A stretch of DNA of 64,000 bases from Streptomyces sp. NBC_01288 (GTDB lineage Bacteria > Actinomycetota > Actinomycetes > Streptomycetales > Streptomycetaceae). Below are positions 1-8,264 of this stretch, piece by piece (position 1 is the first letter of the stretch; each line of letters opens with the position of its first letter). The stretch is taken from contig NZ_CP108427.1 of the NCBI RefSeq assembly GCF_035982055.1, forward strand, positions 9,423,001 through 9,487,000, written 5' to 3'. Under the pieces are notes generated by a model. That model was not told the origin of the DNA. It saw only the letters and a program-made list of their open reading frames with translations, and made no database searches. The position numbers were made by a program, and so were the translations under genes.

Positions 1-1084
1 CGGGCACCAGTTGGTCGGCGGTGGTGTGGAGGTCCAGCAGCGGAACGGCCAGTCCCTGTCCGGCGGTCGAGGTCCGCTTCAGGTGGGCGACCGCGGCCGG
101 GTCGGCGGTGATGTCCGCGCCGCGGGTGAGCCGGTTCAGGTCGGTACGCAGGTCGAGGCCCGCGTCACGGTAGAGCGCCTCGACCTGCTTGACGTGCGCG
201 GACCCGCGCAGCAGCCCGGCGTAGTCGACACCCTTGTTCCAGGACGTGTTGCCGCCGGCGGACTGCTCCACGGACCAGCGCGCGGGGATGATGAACGAGA
301 GCAGGCCCTGGGCCAGCCAGGCGTACTGCTGCTGCTCCTGGCCCGCGAAGTCACCGTGTGCGGGCGGCAGTTGGCCGGGGGCCCAGTCGGCCAGATTGAG
401 ATAGGCGGCGGCCAGCGCGATCCGGGCGCGGCCCGCCGGGGTCTGCTGCGCCGTCTCCACGGCCGTCGTGAGCCGGGAGGCGAGGGCGGCACCGTCGGCC
501 AGGCTGTCGAGGTTCACCAGGTCGTCGGCGTCGGCGGGGTCGAAGAACGTGGCCAGGGTGTACTCGGCGTCCAGCTGGTAGTTGTCCAGATCGACCCCGC
601 CCGCGACCAGGCCGCACAGGCCGAGCGCACCGTCGACGCGGCCCGCGCCGTCCCGGGCGATCTGGGCGTTGACGAGTCCGCCCATCGACTGGCCCACCGA
701 GATGACCCGGTTCGGTGTGCCGACCTGTCGGCGGAAGGCGGTGAGCGTGGCGAACTGGTCCCGCTCGGCCGAATCGAGCGCCCACATCGAGCCGTTGGGG
801 TCGTAGGAGGACCCGGCGAGCGCGTAACCGGCGTCCAGCAGGGCCTGGCTCGCGGCGGGCGAGGGCGCGTCGGCGGCGGTGGTCGGGCCGAAGCCGTGGC
901 TGAACAGCAGCAGGGTGCCGTTCCACTGCTCGGGCGTGTCCGCGATCCAGGTGGCACCGTCGGTCAGCGTGCCGGTGTAGTGCCCGGCGGTGGCGGCCTG
1001 GGCGCCGGTCGCCGGACCGATCAGAGCGGTCGCGAGGGCGGTCGCGCAGGCGGCGGCGAGGGTCGAGAAACGGGGTCGGGACAT
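1..1084 (-). CDS. Secreted alpha/beta hydrolase, C-terminus cut by window edge
   Basis: The reading frame opens at an ATG at 1084 and stays open to the window edge, so the 3' end is missing. The first ~30 residues look like a Sec signal peptide: a short Arg-containing n-region, an Ala/Leu-rich core and an A-x-A cleavage site near GAQA. The fold is indicated by an early LFSHGFG oxyanion-loop type motif (about residue 61) and the nucleophile elbow G-Q-S-M-G-G with Ser near 133. A late LDLHTTAD segment could hold the acidic or histidine part of the triad. It is probably an extracellular esterase, lipase or peptidase-like enzyme; the substrate cannot be told from what is visible. Confidence 0.8.
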   Translation of the reverse strand, partial: MSRPRFSTLAAACATALATALIGPATGAQAATAGHYTGTLTDGATWIADTPEQWNGTLLLFSHGFGPTTAADAPSPAASQALLDAGYALAGSSYDPNGSMWALDSAERDQFATLTAFRRQVGTPNRVISVGQSMGGLVNAQIARDGAGRVDGALGLCGLVAGGVDLDNYQLDAEYTLATFFDPADADDLVNLDSLADGAALASRLTTAVETAQQTPAGRARIALAAAYLNLADWAPGQLPPAHGDFAGQEQQQYAWLAQGLLSFIIPARWSVEQSAGGNTSWNKGVDYAGLLRGSAHVKQVEALYRDAGLDLRTDLNRLTRGADITADPAAVAHLKRTSTAGQGLAVPLLDLHTTADQLVP

Positions 1085-1271
1085 GACGGCGGCTCCGCGA
1101 GTCGAGTCGGACCGATGGGGGAGCGTGCGGGACGTTCGCGTTGGGAGAGCGGTGCGAATGTAGGGCTCTTTTTTCATGGCCGTCAAGAGAGTGACCAATA
1201 ATGAGGCAGGCGAATCCGCGTGTGGGCGCACGGGGGCCGGGTGCGGACGCCAGGGGGTCCGCTGGGGCGGA

Positions 1272-2132
1272 TCAGTCCAGGGTCATGGTGTCGAGCAGCC
1301 GGACGGCCGCGCGCGCCGCCGGTCGCTCCCAGCGGCTGGCCAGGCCGCGGAAGACGGTCTCCGCCTGCGCGGCGGGCCAGTCTCCGGGGAGGTGCTCGGC
1401 GGGCAGATGCGGATCCCGTCGTACGAGATCCAACCAGTCGGTGTGCAGCAGGAGTTGACCCGCGAGATCGTCGCCGGAGGCCGCTGCGGGAAGGGGGTCG
1501 GTGCGGTCCCAGCGGTCCAGGAAGGCGCGGTACCGGGCGCCGATCGCCGGCACGTCGAAGGCCTGCTCCAGCACCTCGCGGACGTCGGTCGGCGACTCCA
1601 CCTCCGCCCGGAACACCCGCAGATACGGCTCCAGACCGAGCCCCGCCACCATCTCGCGGACGTCGACCGGCGCCGGGGCCACCCACAGGCCGTTCTGCAA
1701 CAGGCCGAAGCCCGCCCAGATCAGCCGGGAACGCAGATCGTGCCGCTCACGGCTCCACGCCTCGGGCAGCGAGAAGCCCACCATCGTCCAGCGCCCGTCC
1801 CAGTCCCGGTTCACCGCGCCGGTCTGCCAGATGCGGTCCCTGCCGTCCGTCAGCACCTGCACGGCGTGCGGCGTCAGCGCGAAATACGTCTTCCGGCCCT
1901 GGCGGCGCCGCTCCAGCAGATCGCGCTTGACCATGCGGTTCAGGGTGGTCCGCACCGCCTCCTCGGTGCTCCCCGCCCTCCCGAGAGCGGCGATCACACT
2001 GCCCGACGACACGGCGACGGGCCGCCCCAGTACATGAGCACCGAAGAAGGTCAGCATCAGGGACTGGGTGCGCGGCTCGGGTCCGCTCTCGGCGGCGGGT
2101 CCGGGGGCGACGTCAACACTGGTCACAGGCAC
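1272..2132 (-). CDS. PaaX-family transcriptional regulator
   Basis: 286 residues, close to the usual length of PaaX proteins. An N-terminal winged-helix part (PRTQSLMLTFFGAHVLGR, then a helix-turn-helix region ending in LERRRQGRKTYFALT) is followed by the central and C-terminal PaaX domains (DWDGRWTMVGFSLPE; the GLLQNGLWVAP segment). PaaX of proteobacteria represses phenylacetate genes on binding phenylacetyl-CoA, but actinobacterial relatives control varied targets. This gene is 17 kb from the paa locus of this window, which has its own TetR, so a link is not shown. The start is a GTG at 2132; a second in-frame GTG at 2126 is possible and neither has a strong ribosome binding site. Confidence 0.85.
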   Translation of the reverse strand: MPVTSVDVAPGPAAESGPEPRTQSLMLTFFGAHVLGRPVAVSSGSVIAALGRAGSTEEAVRTTLNRMVKRDLLERRRQGRKTYFALTPHAVQVLTDGRDRIWQTGAVNRDWDGRWTMVGFSLPEAWSRERHDLRSRLIWAGFGLLQNGLWVAPAPVDVREMVAGLGLEPYLRVFRAEVESPTDVREVLEQAFDVPAIGARYRAFLDRWDRTDPLPAAASGDDLAGQLLLHTDWLDLVRRDPHLPAEHLPGDWPAAQAETVFRGLASRWERPAARAAVRLLDTMTLD

Positions 2133-2239
2133 AGCGTAGGCCCGGGGCGGGCGTGCAGAGCCTCTGTTCCGTGAAGTGTGTCGTTTCTTTAACGGCAATC
2201 GATGATTAGCCGAAGGTCGGGAGCGGGGAAGCAGCCGAC

Positions 2240-2788
2240 TCAGAAGGCGAACGCCTCGGTCAGGCGCAGGTTGTAGCCGTCCTCTTCCATCAGGACGACC
2301 GTGACGCCGAACGGGGACGGATGGTCCAGTTCGAGGGGGGTGAAGGCGTAGTCGACCGCTGCCTGGACGGGCGGTACCAGTTCGGCGTCGGGCCGGGGAG
2401 CCGGGGCCGGCTGCCACTGGGGTTCGGCGGCGGACGGGTCCTCGGTGTAGGGGAACTGGTGCAGCGTGTGGCCGTCCTTCGTGGCGTGCACCATGTTGAG
2501 GCAGGGGGACGGGCCGTCGGCGGGGAGTTCGCAGGTGGTGGCCACGTCCTGGGTCTCCCAGGCGAGCACGATCTCGTCGGCGTTCGCCGCCGCGGCGATG
2601 TTCGACAGCGACGCGATCGCCGTGAGCGCGTCCTCGCCGGACTTGACCGGGCGCAGCCAGATCAGGCCGACCAGCTCGCCGCGCACCAGCGGCATGATGA
2701 CCGGGCGGGGCACGGCGCCCTCGCCGAGACCCGCGACGTACGCGCTCTTCATCGACTCGGTCAGCGCGTCGAACGTACGCGTGTCCAT
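2240..2788 (-). CDS. Conserved-looking protein of unknown function
   Basis: 182 residues starting at an ATG at 2788 with GGGGAG six to seven bases upstream. The frame stays open further upstream to 2983, but that extension has a different, Arg/Pro-rich composition and runs through a terminator hairpin, so it is left out. The product is soluble, acidic and without a signal peptide or membrane segment; it has a central strand-like segment with DEIVLAWETQDVATT and a cysteine pair near the middle. I do not recognise the family. It lies downstream of ligA on the same strand, separated by the terminator at 2873-2906, so it is probably expressed on its own. Confidence 0.7.
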   Translation of the reverse strand: MDTRTFDALTESMKSAYVAGLGEGAVPRPVIMPLVRGELVGLIWLRPVKSGEDALTAIASLSNIAAAANADEIVLAWETQDVATTCELPADGPSPCLNMVHATKDGHTLHQFPYTEDPSAAEPQWQPAPAPRPDAELVPPVQAAVDYAFTPLELDHPSPFGVTVVLMEEDGYNLRLTEAFAF

Positions 2789-2872
2789 GAACTCCCCATC
2801 CGCAGCGGCTGTGTGGCGTCCATTCTGCCCCGGTCGCGGAGTGCGCGAGGTCGCTCCTCGGAGTGAAAAGAA

Positions 2873-2906
2873 GGCCCCGGCTGGACGGGGGAGACCAGCC
2901 GGGGCC
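2873..2906 (-). terminator. Rho-independent terminator downstream of ligA
   Basis: A perfect 12-bp stem (GGCCCCGGCTGG at 2873-2884 with CCAGCCGGGGCC at 2895-2906) closes a 10-base loop. Read on the minus strand, the stem is followed by TTCTTTTCAC, a T-rich tail, so it should end transcripts coming from ligA. Confidence 0.85.
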
Positions 2907-3115
2907 GTACATGGTGGCGTGCGGAGGGCGGTCGCCTCTCGGCGAGGGGCTCCATGGGGCTTCAGCCGGACGATCGTCCCCATGGGCTATAGGTGAGGCC
3001 CGGGGACACTGTCCCCTCCGCAGCCACGTACATATGAACGGGCGACCCGGCCCAGTTGTTCCCGCTCGAACCCCGTCGGCGACTGTGAGCTGCGGAACAC
3101 TCCGTGCGGCAGGCT

Positions 3116-5218
3116 TCAGCTGAGGTAGTCGGCGATCAGGGTCGCGAACTCGTCGGGCGTGGCGAGACGGATGCCGAGGGTTTCGGCCTTGGCCCGCTTG
3201 GACCCCGCGTTCTCGCCGGCCACGACCAGGGTGGTCTTCTTGGAGACGCTGGAGGAGGAACGGCCGCCCGCGCGCTCGACGAGTTCGTTCATCTGGTTGC
3301 GGCTGAGCTTCTCCAGGGGGCCGGTCATCGCGCCGGTGACGACCACCGTCATCCCGGACAGCGGACCGTCGTCGGTCGTGGCCGCAGCCTCTGTGCCGTC
3401 GGCGACCGCGTCATCCGTCACGGGCGCGGGCGGGGTCGCGCCGGGCTCCGTCATGTTGACCCCGACGGCGATCAGTTTGTCGATGAGCGGGGCGAGTTCG
3501 ACGAGTTCGGCGACGATCGACGGGGCCTTCTCGGTGCCGATGCCGTCGACCCGCTGCATCGACTCCGCGTCGGCCGCACGGATCTCGTCCATGGTCGCGA
3601 AGTAGCGCGCGATACGGCGGGACATGGAGCGGCCGGTGCCCCGCACCCCGAGCGCGCACAACACCCGGGACAAGGGCTGCCCCTTGGCCGTGTCGATCGC
3701 GGCGAGGAGGTTGTCGGTGCTGGTCTCGCCCATCCGCTCCAGGCCCAGGAGCTGCTCCCGGGTCAGGGCGAACAGATCGGCGAGATCGGCGACCAGACCG
3801 GCGTCGACGAGCTGGACGACGCGGGTGTGGCCCAGGCCCTCGATGTCGAGCTGGTCGCGGCCCGTGGCGTAGGAGAGGGCGGCGACCAGATGGCAGTTAC
3901 GGCCCTGTTCGCAGCGCCAGCGCAGCTCGCTGGTGTCGATGCCGGAACCGCAGCGCGGGCACACCTCCGGGAACACGATCGGCTGTTCCTCGCCGGTGCG
4001 CAGATGCGCGACCGGGGCCTCGATGCGCGGGATCACGTCACCGGCGCGGTGCACCATGACATGGTCGCCCAGACGCAGGTCACGGCGGGTGATGTCGCCC
4101 GGGTTGTGGAGCGTGGCGTAGGTGATCGTGGCGCCGTCGATCTCGACCGGCTCCAGGACCGCGCGCGGGGCGATGATGCCGGTGCGGCCCACGTTCCACT
4201 CCACCTCCAGCAGCCGAGTGATCTTCTCCACTGCGGGCAGCTTGTAGGCGATCGCCCAGCGCGGGGCCCGCGTGCCCGACCCGGCGGCCCGCTGGTCGGC
4301 GGCGAGGTCGGCCTTGATGACGATCCCGTCGATCCCGAACGGCAGTTGGGCCCGCAGCGCGGCGATCTCCTGCACCCGGGCCAGCACCCCCTCCACTGTG
4401 TCGGCGGTGATGCCGGGCACGGCGGTGGTGGCCGTGGTGTTGAACCCGTAGGCGGCGGCCTGGGTCATCAGCTCGCTGTGCGCGAGCTCGGGCAGCCGTG
4501 CCGCGAGGTCGGCCTCGGTGTCCGGGAGGGGCAGCAGGCCGTAGCCGAAGAACGTCATCGGCACCGTGTAGGCGCGCTCCTTGGCGCGCAGGGTGCCCGC
4601 GGAGGCGCCGCGCGGGTTGGCGAAGGGCTGGCCGCCGTGCGCGGTGCGGACCTCGTTGCCGTGCTCGAACTGGGCGGTGGTCATGAGGACTTCGCCGCGC
4701 ACCTCGACGGTGACCGGCTCGGCCAGCTCCTGCGGCAGGCCCTCGATGGTGCCGATCGCGTGGGAGACGTCCTCCCCGGCCGTGCCGTCGCCCCGGGTGA
4801 CGAGCCGGGTGAGTCTGCCGCGCGTGTACCGGGCCGCGATCGCCAGGCCGTCCAGCTTCGGCTCCACGCTGAACCGCGTGACCTCGTGGTCGATCCTTCG
4901 GGCCACCGACGCGGTCCAGGTGGTGAACTCCTCCGGGGAGAACACGTTGTCCAGGCTCAGCATCGCCACCGTGTGCGGGACATCGCCCTCCACCGCGCCG
5001 CCGGCCACCTTCCCGGTGGGGGAGTCGGGCAGCACCTGGTCGGGATTCTCGGCCTCCCACGCGGCGATGCCGCGCACCAGCCGGTCGTAGGAGTCGTCGT
5101 CCAGCGCGGAGGTACCGGCGGCGTAATAGGCGGCCGACGCCTTCACCGCGTCCTCGACCGCCTGCGCGTAGGCGGCGGCGTCCACGATCACAGCTGCAGG
5201 AGTTGTCATGACTCCCAT
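3116..5218 (-). CDS. ligA: NAD-dependent DNA ligase (diverged, probable second LigA)
   Basis: 700 residues. LigA seals nicks in duplex DNA using NAD+. Visible are an N-terminal Ia region (DDDSYDRLVR, PDSPTGKVAGG, MLSLDN), the adenylation motif EPKLDGLAI with the catalytic Lys near 121, SAGTLRAKERA, the DGIVIK motif, an OB-fold region, a four-cysteine zinc finger (CPRCG...RCEQGRNC), helix-hairpin-helix repeats and a C-terminal BRCT domain beginning at LSGMTVVVTGAM. Several motifs differ from those expected of the main Streptomyces ligase: the finger ends in GRNCHL rather than the usual NPxCPAQ type, so this may be a paralog. The start at 5218 has GGGAGG four bases upstream; an internal ATG at 5209 has a worse spacing. 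The open frame upstream continues into a ruined protease gene. Confidence 0.9.
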   Translation of the reverse strand: MGVMTTPAAVIVDAAAYAQAVEDAVKASAAYYAAGTSALDDDSYDRLVRGIAAWEAENPDQVLPDSPTGKVAGGAVEGDVPHTVAMLSLDNVFSPEEFTTWTASVARRIDHEVTRFSVEPKLDGLAIAARYTRGRLTRLVTRGDGTAGEDVSHAIGTIEGLPQELAEPVTVEVRGEVLMTTAQFEHGNEVRTAHGGQPFANPRGASAGTLRAKERAYTVPMTFFGYGLLPLPDTEADLAARLPELAHSELMTQAAAYGFNTTATTAVPGITADTVEGVLARVQEIAALRAQLPFGIDGIVIKADLAADQRAAGSGTRAPRWAIAYKLPAVEKITRLLEVEWNVGRTGIIAPRAVLEPVEIDGATITYATLHNPGDITRRDLRLGDHVMVHRAGDVIPRIEAPVAHLRTGEEQPIVFPEVCPRCGSGIDTSELRWRCEQGRNCHLVAALSYATGRDQLDIEGLGHTRVVQLVDAGLVADLADLFALTREQLLGLERMGETSTDNLLAAIDTAKGQPLSRVLCALGVRGTGRSMSRRIARYFATMDEIRAADAESMQRVDGIGTEKAPSIVAELVELAPLIDKLIAVGVNMTEPGATPPAPVTDDAVADGTEAAATTDDGPLSGMTVVVTGAMTGPLEKLSRNQMNELVERAGGRSSSSVSKKTTLVVAGENAGSKRAKAETLGIRLATPDEFATLIADYLS

Positions 5219-5261
5219 CCTGCCTCCCACCACTGACAATGCCCCGGGCCGAACGCGGCGC

Positions 5262-5301
5262 GGCCTCCTAGCCCGCCCACGGGAGGACGGGCGAGGAGGC
5301 C
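5262..5301 (-). terminator. Hairpin after the protease remnant, upstream of ligA
   Basis: A 14-bp stem with one mismatch pairs GGCCTCCTAGCCCG (5262-5275) with CGGGCGAGGAGGCC (5288-5301). It lies between the end of the metalloprotease remnant and the ligA start, as expected for a terminator of the former gene. There is no clear T tract on either side, so function as a terminator is inferred from position and stem strength. Confidence 0.55.
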
Positions 5302-5323
5302 TTCGTGCGGGTGCTCGGCCGAG

Positions 5324-5693
5324 CCCGCGACTGTATGCCCAGGCGGTCGTGTTCAGGGTGTCCTCGAAACCGGTGAACGGCTCCTGCGGGGTGTACGAGT
5401 CGGTGGTGAAGCCGACGTCCACGTCGTCCGCCGTACCGCCGGTCCCGTCCGCCCCGATGCCGAGCCCCCGGCCGATGAAGCCGATCTTGTCGCTCTGCGG
5501 TCCCAGGTAGGTTGGGCTGGCCGAACGGGTCAGGATTGTCACGGCTGTTGAGGACCCGGACGGCGAAGTGCGGGTCGGTGCCCTTCGCGGCCAGACCAGT
5601 GGCGATGTTCTCCTTCACGGAGGCCACGACGGCGTCGATGACCTTGTTCCTGCCCGGCTGGGCTGAGCCCCAGCCGGGCAGGAACGCCGGCAT
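5324..5693 (-). pseudogene. Remnant of a secreted zinc-metalloprotease-like gene, with internal deletion and frameshift
   Basis: Two minus-strand frames carry pieces of one protein. The upstream piece (5693 to about 5508) encodes NKVIDAVVASVKENIATGL and FAVRVLNSRDNPDPFGQPN. The downstream piece (about 5515 to 5324) encodes SDKIGFIGRGLGIGADGTGG, TADDVDVGF and FTGFEDTLNTTAWAYSRG. I recall these as the start and end of the catalytic region of secreted matrixin-like proteins of actinomycetes; the middle, which should hold the HExxH zinc site, is absent. The original stop is lost, so the second frame reads on into ligA. It has no credible start or signal peptide. The family assignment comes from memory of the motif pattern and needs a search. 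Confidence 0.55.
5647..5684. repeat. Perfect 16-bp inverted repeat inside the protease remnant
   Basis: TTCCTGCCCGGCTGGG (5647-5662) is followed after six bases by its exact reverse complement (5669-5684). It lies at the 5' end of the pseudogene, where a signal peptide coding region would be expected. It could be a terminator hairpin or a trace of the rearrangement that destroyed the gene. Confidence 0.7.
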
Positions 5694-5858
5694 CGGTGAC
5701 AGGTCGTGCTGCGCGGTGGCTGGTGGCGCGGGGCGGGCTTCGGAGTCCGGAGATCGCCCCCGCCCGCCCACTCACACAGCGCCGCAGGGCACCTGTCCCG
5801 CCCGGAAAGCGCCGCGCCACCCGCATCCCCGACGGAAAACAGCGCGCGCCCCCGTCAG

Positions 5859-6506
5859 TCAGTCCTCCGGCTCGGAAGTGCGCTGCAAATCGGCCCGCCC
5901 CTCCGCGGCCCGGATGAAGCGGGTCATCCCGAACTGGCTTGTTCCGGTGGCGTCTTGGGGATTGCCGGTAGCCGATTCGGTGGAGCGGGACGTGGTCGGG
6001 AGGACGTACGGGCGGCGGAGCACCTCGTCGAGGATGATCACGGTCTCGGTCGCGCGGACCGCCGGGATGGTGGAGAGGCGGTCGGTGACCAGGCGGTGGA
6101 CGGCGGTGACGTCGGCCACCCGGATCTGGATCATGGCGTCGTGCTCGCCGGTGGTGACGGCGCAGTACTCCACCTCCGGCATCTGGGCGAGCGCCGTGCG
6201 GAACTGTTTCCACAGCTCCTGGCGGACCGTGACGAAGATCAGGGCGCAGATCTCAAGACCGACCCGGTTGTGGTCGACGCGGGCGCTGAAGCCGTTGATC
6301 ACGCCGTCCGCACGGAGCGCTTCGAGGCGGGTGTAGGCGTTCGCGCGGGAGACACCGACGCGTTCCGCGAGGGCGGCGACGGAGATACGGCCCTGGGTGC
6401 GCAGCACGTCGAGGATCTTGAAATGCACCGAATCCAGGGCAAGACCGATGCCGATCCGTCCAGAGCGGCGCTCGCCCGGGGTCTCCGGGGTCGACAGATC
6501 TTCCAT
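5859..6506 (-). CDS. Lrp/AsnC-family transcriptional regulator
   Basis: 215 residues. The first ~75 residues hold the AsnC-type helix-turn-helix (LDSVHFKILDVLRTQGRISV, then LAERVGVSRANAYTRLEALR), followed by the RAM ligand-binding domain (IFVTVRQELWKQF, EVEYCAVTTGEHDAMIQIRV). Such regulators respond to amino acids or other small metabolites. The gene is divergent from the peptide ABC transporter operon starting at 6678 and is its likely regulator. The C-terminal ~40 residues are a low-complexity tail rich in Thr/Ser/Arg not normally found in the family. The ATG at 6506 is chosen because GGAGAGG lies 7 bases upstream; an earlier ATG at 6527 would place this site inside the gene. Confidence 0.9.
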   Translation of the reverse strand: MEDLSTPETPGERRSGRIGIGLALDSVHFKILDVLRTQGRISVAALAERVGVSRANAYTRLEALRADGVINGFSARVDHNRVGLEICALIFVTVRQELWKQFRTALAQMPEVEYCAVTTGEHDAMIQIRVADVTAVHRLVTDRLSTIPAVRATETVIILDEVLRRPYVLPTTSRSTESATGNPQDATGTSQFGMTRFIRAAEGRADLQRTSEPED

Positions 6507-6563
6507 GTTCGCGCCTCTCCGTTGCATTACGTCTCGCGCTGGTCCCGTCCGCCGAGAGTCCTG

Positions 6564-6585
6564 GTTAGTTTCAGCCAACCCTAAC
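6564..6585. promoter_or_regulatory. Candidate Lrp-type operator between divergent genes
   Basis: GTTAG (6564-6568) and CTAAC (6581-6585) form an inverted repeat with a 12-base, relatively AT-rich centre in an otherwise GC-rich region. It lies between the lrp-like start (6506) and the transporter start (6678), where an autoregulatory site would be expected. Assignment is by position and symmetry only. Confidence 0.4.
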
Positions 6586-6677
6586 GGCGAATCGTCCAGG
6601 TCCCCTCCCGGCATCCGCCCGCACCCGCACGGCCTTCTTCCGCTCCGCCCTGCTCTGTCTTGCCCACGGAGGCACGC

Positions 6678-8264
6678 ATGCCCAGATTCAGTGCCGGGTC
6701 GTACCCGGTGGCACTCCCTCTCGTCGCGGTCGCGGCGCTCGCCCTGAGCGCCTGCTCCGGCGGTACGAGCGCCTCCGGTTCCTCGGCCGGCAAGACCCTG
6801 GTCGTCGACACGTCGTTCAACCTGAAGACCGCCGACCCGGGCCGTGAGTTCGAGCCGACCGGGCAGATCGTGGACAAGGCGCTGTACGAGACGCTGCTGT
6901 CCTTCAAGGGCTCCGACGTCACCAAGCCGGTACCGGGCCTCGCCTCCTCGTACGAGCAGTCCAAGGACGGCAGGACGCTCACCCTGCACCTGCGCGCGGG
7001 CGCGAAGTTCGCCGACGGCAGCGCGGTCACCGCCGACGACGTCGTCTTCTCACTGAACCGGGTGATCGCGCTCAAGGGCAACCCGTCGTTCCTGCTCGAC
7101 GGCGTCACGGTCACCAAGACCGACGCCTCCACGGTCACCCTGACCTCGAAGAAGGCGAACCCGGCGCTGCCCTTCATCCTCCCCAACCCCGCGCTCGGCA
7201 TCCTCAGCGCGAAGACGGTCCAGGCGCACGGCGGTTCGGCGACCGCGACGGACGCGGCGGAGAAGTACCTCAACACCACGTCGGCGGGCTCCGGGCCGTA
7301 CACCCTCACCTCGTTCAACACGAACACCCAGGTCGTCCTGACCAAGAACCCGAAGTACACCGGCTCCGACAAGCCGACCTACGACAAGATCGTCATCCGC
7401 AACGTCCAGGCCCCCACCCAGAAGCTGAACGTCCAGCGCGGCGACAGCCAGATCGCCCTCGACCTCACCTCAGACCAGGTCAGCGGGCTCGGCGGCGGAC
7501 TCAAGGTGGACAGCGGCGCGTCCTCGGACGTGATCTTCCTGCTGCTCAACCGGAACACCAAGGTCAGCAGCACGACGGCCAACGCGAAGTTCGCGGAGGC
7601 GGTGCGCAAGGGCATCGACTACAAGAGCCTGCTCTCGCTCGCCGGCACCGGTTCCGTCCAGCCCGCCGGGATCATCCCGTCGACCTTCCTCGGCGCGCTG
7701 CCCGCCTCCGAGGCCGCGGGCCGCGACCTTGCCGGAGCGAAGGCCGCGCTCAAGGCGAGCGGTATCGCCAAGCCGTCCGTGACCCTCGGCTACGCCAGCG
7801 ACCTGACCGTCGACGGCCTGTCCCTCCAGACCCTCGCCGAACGGGTGCAGGCCCAGCTGAAGGAGGTCGGCATCACCGTCACGCTCGCCCCCGCGCCGAC
7901 CACCACCGAACTCGACAACTACCGCAACGGAAAAGAGCAGTTGGGCCTCTGGTACTGGGGACCGGACTACCCGGACCCCAGCGACTACCTGACCTTCCTC
8001 CCCGGCGACCTCGTCGGCCTCCGCGCGGGCTGGAAGGCCGGCGCCGACCCCACCCTCACCGCACTCGGCGACAAGGCCGCGACGACGATCGGCGACGACA
8101 CCCGCAAGACCCTGTACGAGCAGATCCAGACCCGCATGAACGCCTCCGGCCCCTTCATCCCCCTGATGCAGCCCAGCCGGAACACCGTCTCCGCCGCGTC
8201 CGTGACCGGCGTGGCCTACAACCCCGTGTGGACGATCGATGTCGCCGCGCTGGGCGCGAAGTAA
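6678..8264 (+). CDS. Peptide ABC transporter substrate-binding lipoprotein (SBP family 5)
   Basis: 528 residues. The N-terminus is a lipoprotein signal with lipobox LSAC (ALALSACSGG), so the mature protein is anchored outside the membrane. Family 5 features follow: a FNLKTADPGREFEPTG opening, YETLLSFKG, GLASSYEQSKDGRTLTLHLR, FADGSAVTADDVVFSLNRV, and later YWGPDYPDPSDYLTF. This family binds di- and oligopeptides, nickel or related solutes. The ATG at 6678 has GGAGG five bases upstream and is preferred to a TTG at 6660. It heads an operon with two permeases, two ATPases and a Xaa-Pro peptidase, which supports peptide import. Confidence 0.93.
   Translation: MPRFSAGSYPVALPLVAVAALALSACSGGTSASGSSAGKTLVVDTSFNLKTADPGREFEPTGQIVDKALYETLLSFKGSDVTKPVPGLASSYEQSKDGRTLTLHLRAGAKFADGSAVTADDVVFSLNRVIALKGNPSFLLDGVTVTKTDASTVTLTSKKANPALPFILPNPALGILSAKTVQAHGGSATATDAAEKYLNTTSAGSGPYTLTSFNTNTQVVLTKNPKYTGSDKPTYDKIVIRNVQAPTQKLNVQRGDSQIALDLTSDQVSGLGGGLKVDSGASSDVIFLLLNRNTKVSSTTANAKFAEAVRKGIDYKSLLSLAGTGSVQPAGIIPSTFLGALPASEAAGRDLAGAKAALKASGIAKPSVTLGYASDLTVDGLSLQTLAERVQAQLKEVGITVTLAPAPTTTELDNYRNGKEQLGLWYWGPDYPDPSDYLTFLPGDLVGLRAGWKAGADPTLTALGDKAATTIGDDTRKTLYEQIQTRMNASGPFIPLMQPSRNTVSAASVTGVAYNPVWTIDVAALGAK

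Noticed and set aside
1272..2132. PaaX-family gene as regulator of the paa locus in this window
   Set aside because: It is 17 kb away, no paa gene is adjacent, and the paa promoters share TetR-type motifs matching a local TetR gene.
2788..2983. N-terminal extension of the unknown protein from an ATG at 2983
   Set aside because: The extension crosses the ligA terminator stem and lacks a ribosome binding site, while the ATG at 2788 has a good one.
2863..3123. Plus-strand open frame of 86 codons between the unknown gene and ligA, and a GGGGACACTGTCCCC palindrome at 3002-3016
   Set aside because: The frame runs through the terminator hairpin and overlaps the ligA stop, has no convincing ribosome binding site and no family likeness. 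The palindrome may be an operator but nothing ties it to a gene.
3104..5236. 710-codon plus-strand open frame
   Set aside because: It is the complementary-strand shadow of ligA; its composition (Gly/Arg/Asp/Val) is typical of antisense frames in GC-rich DNA.
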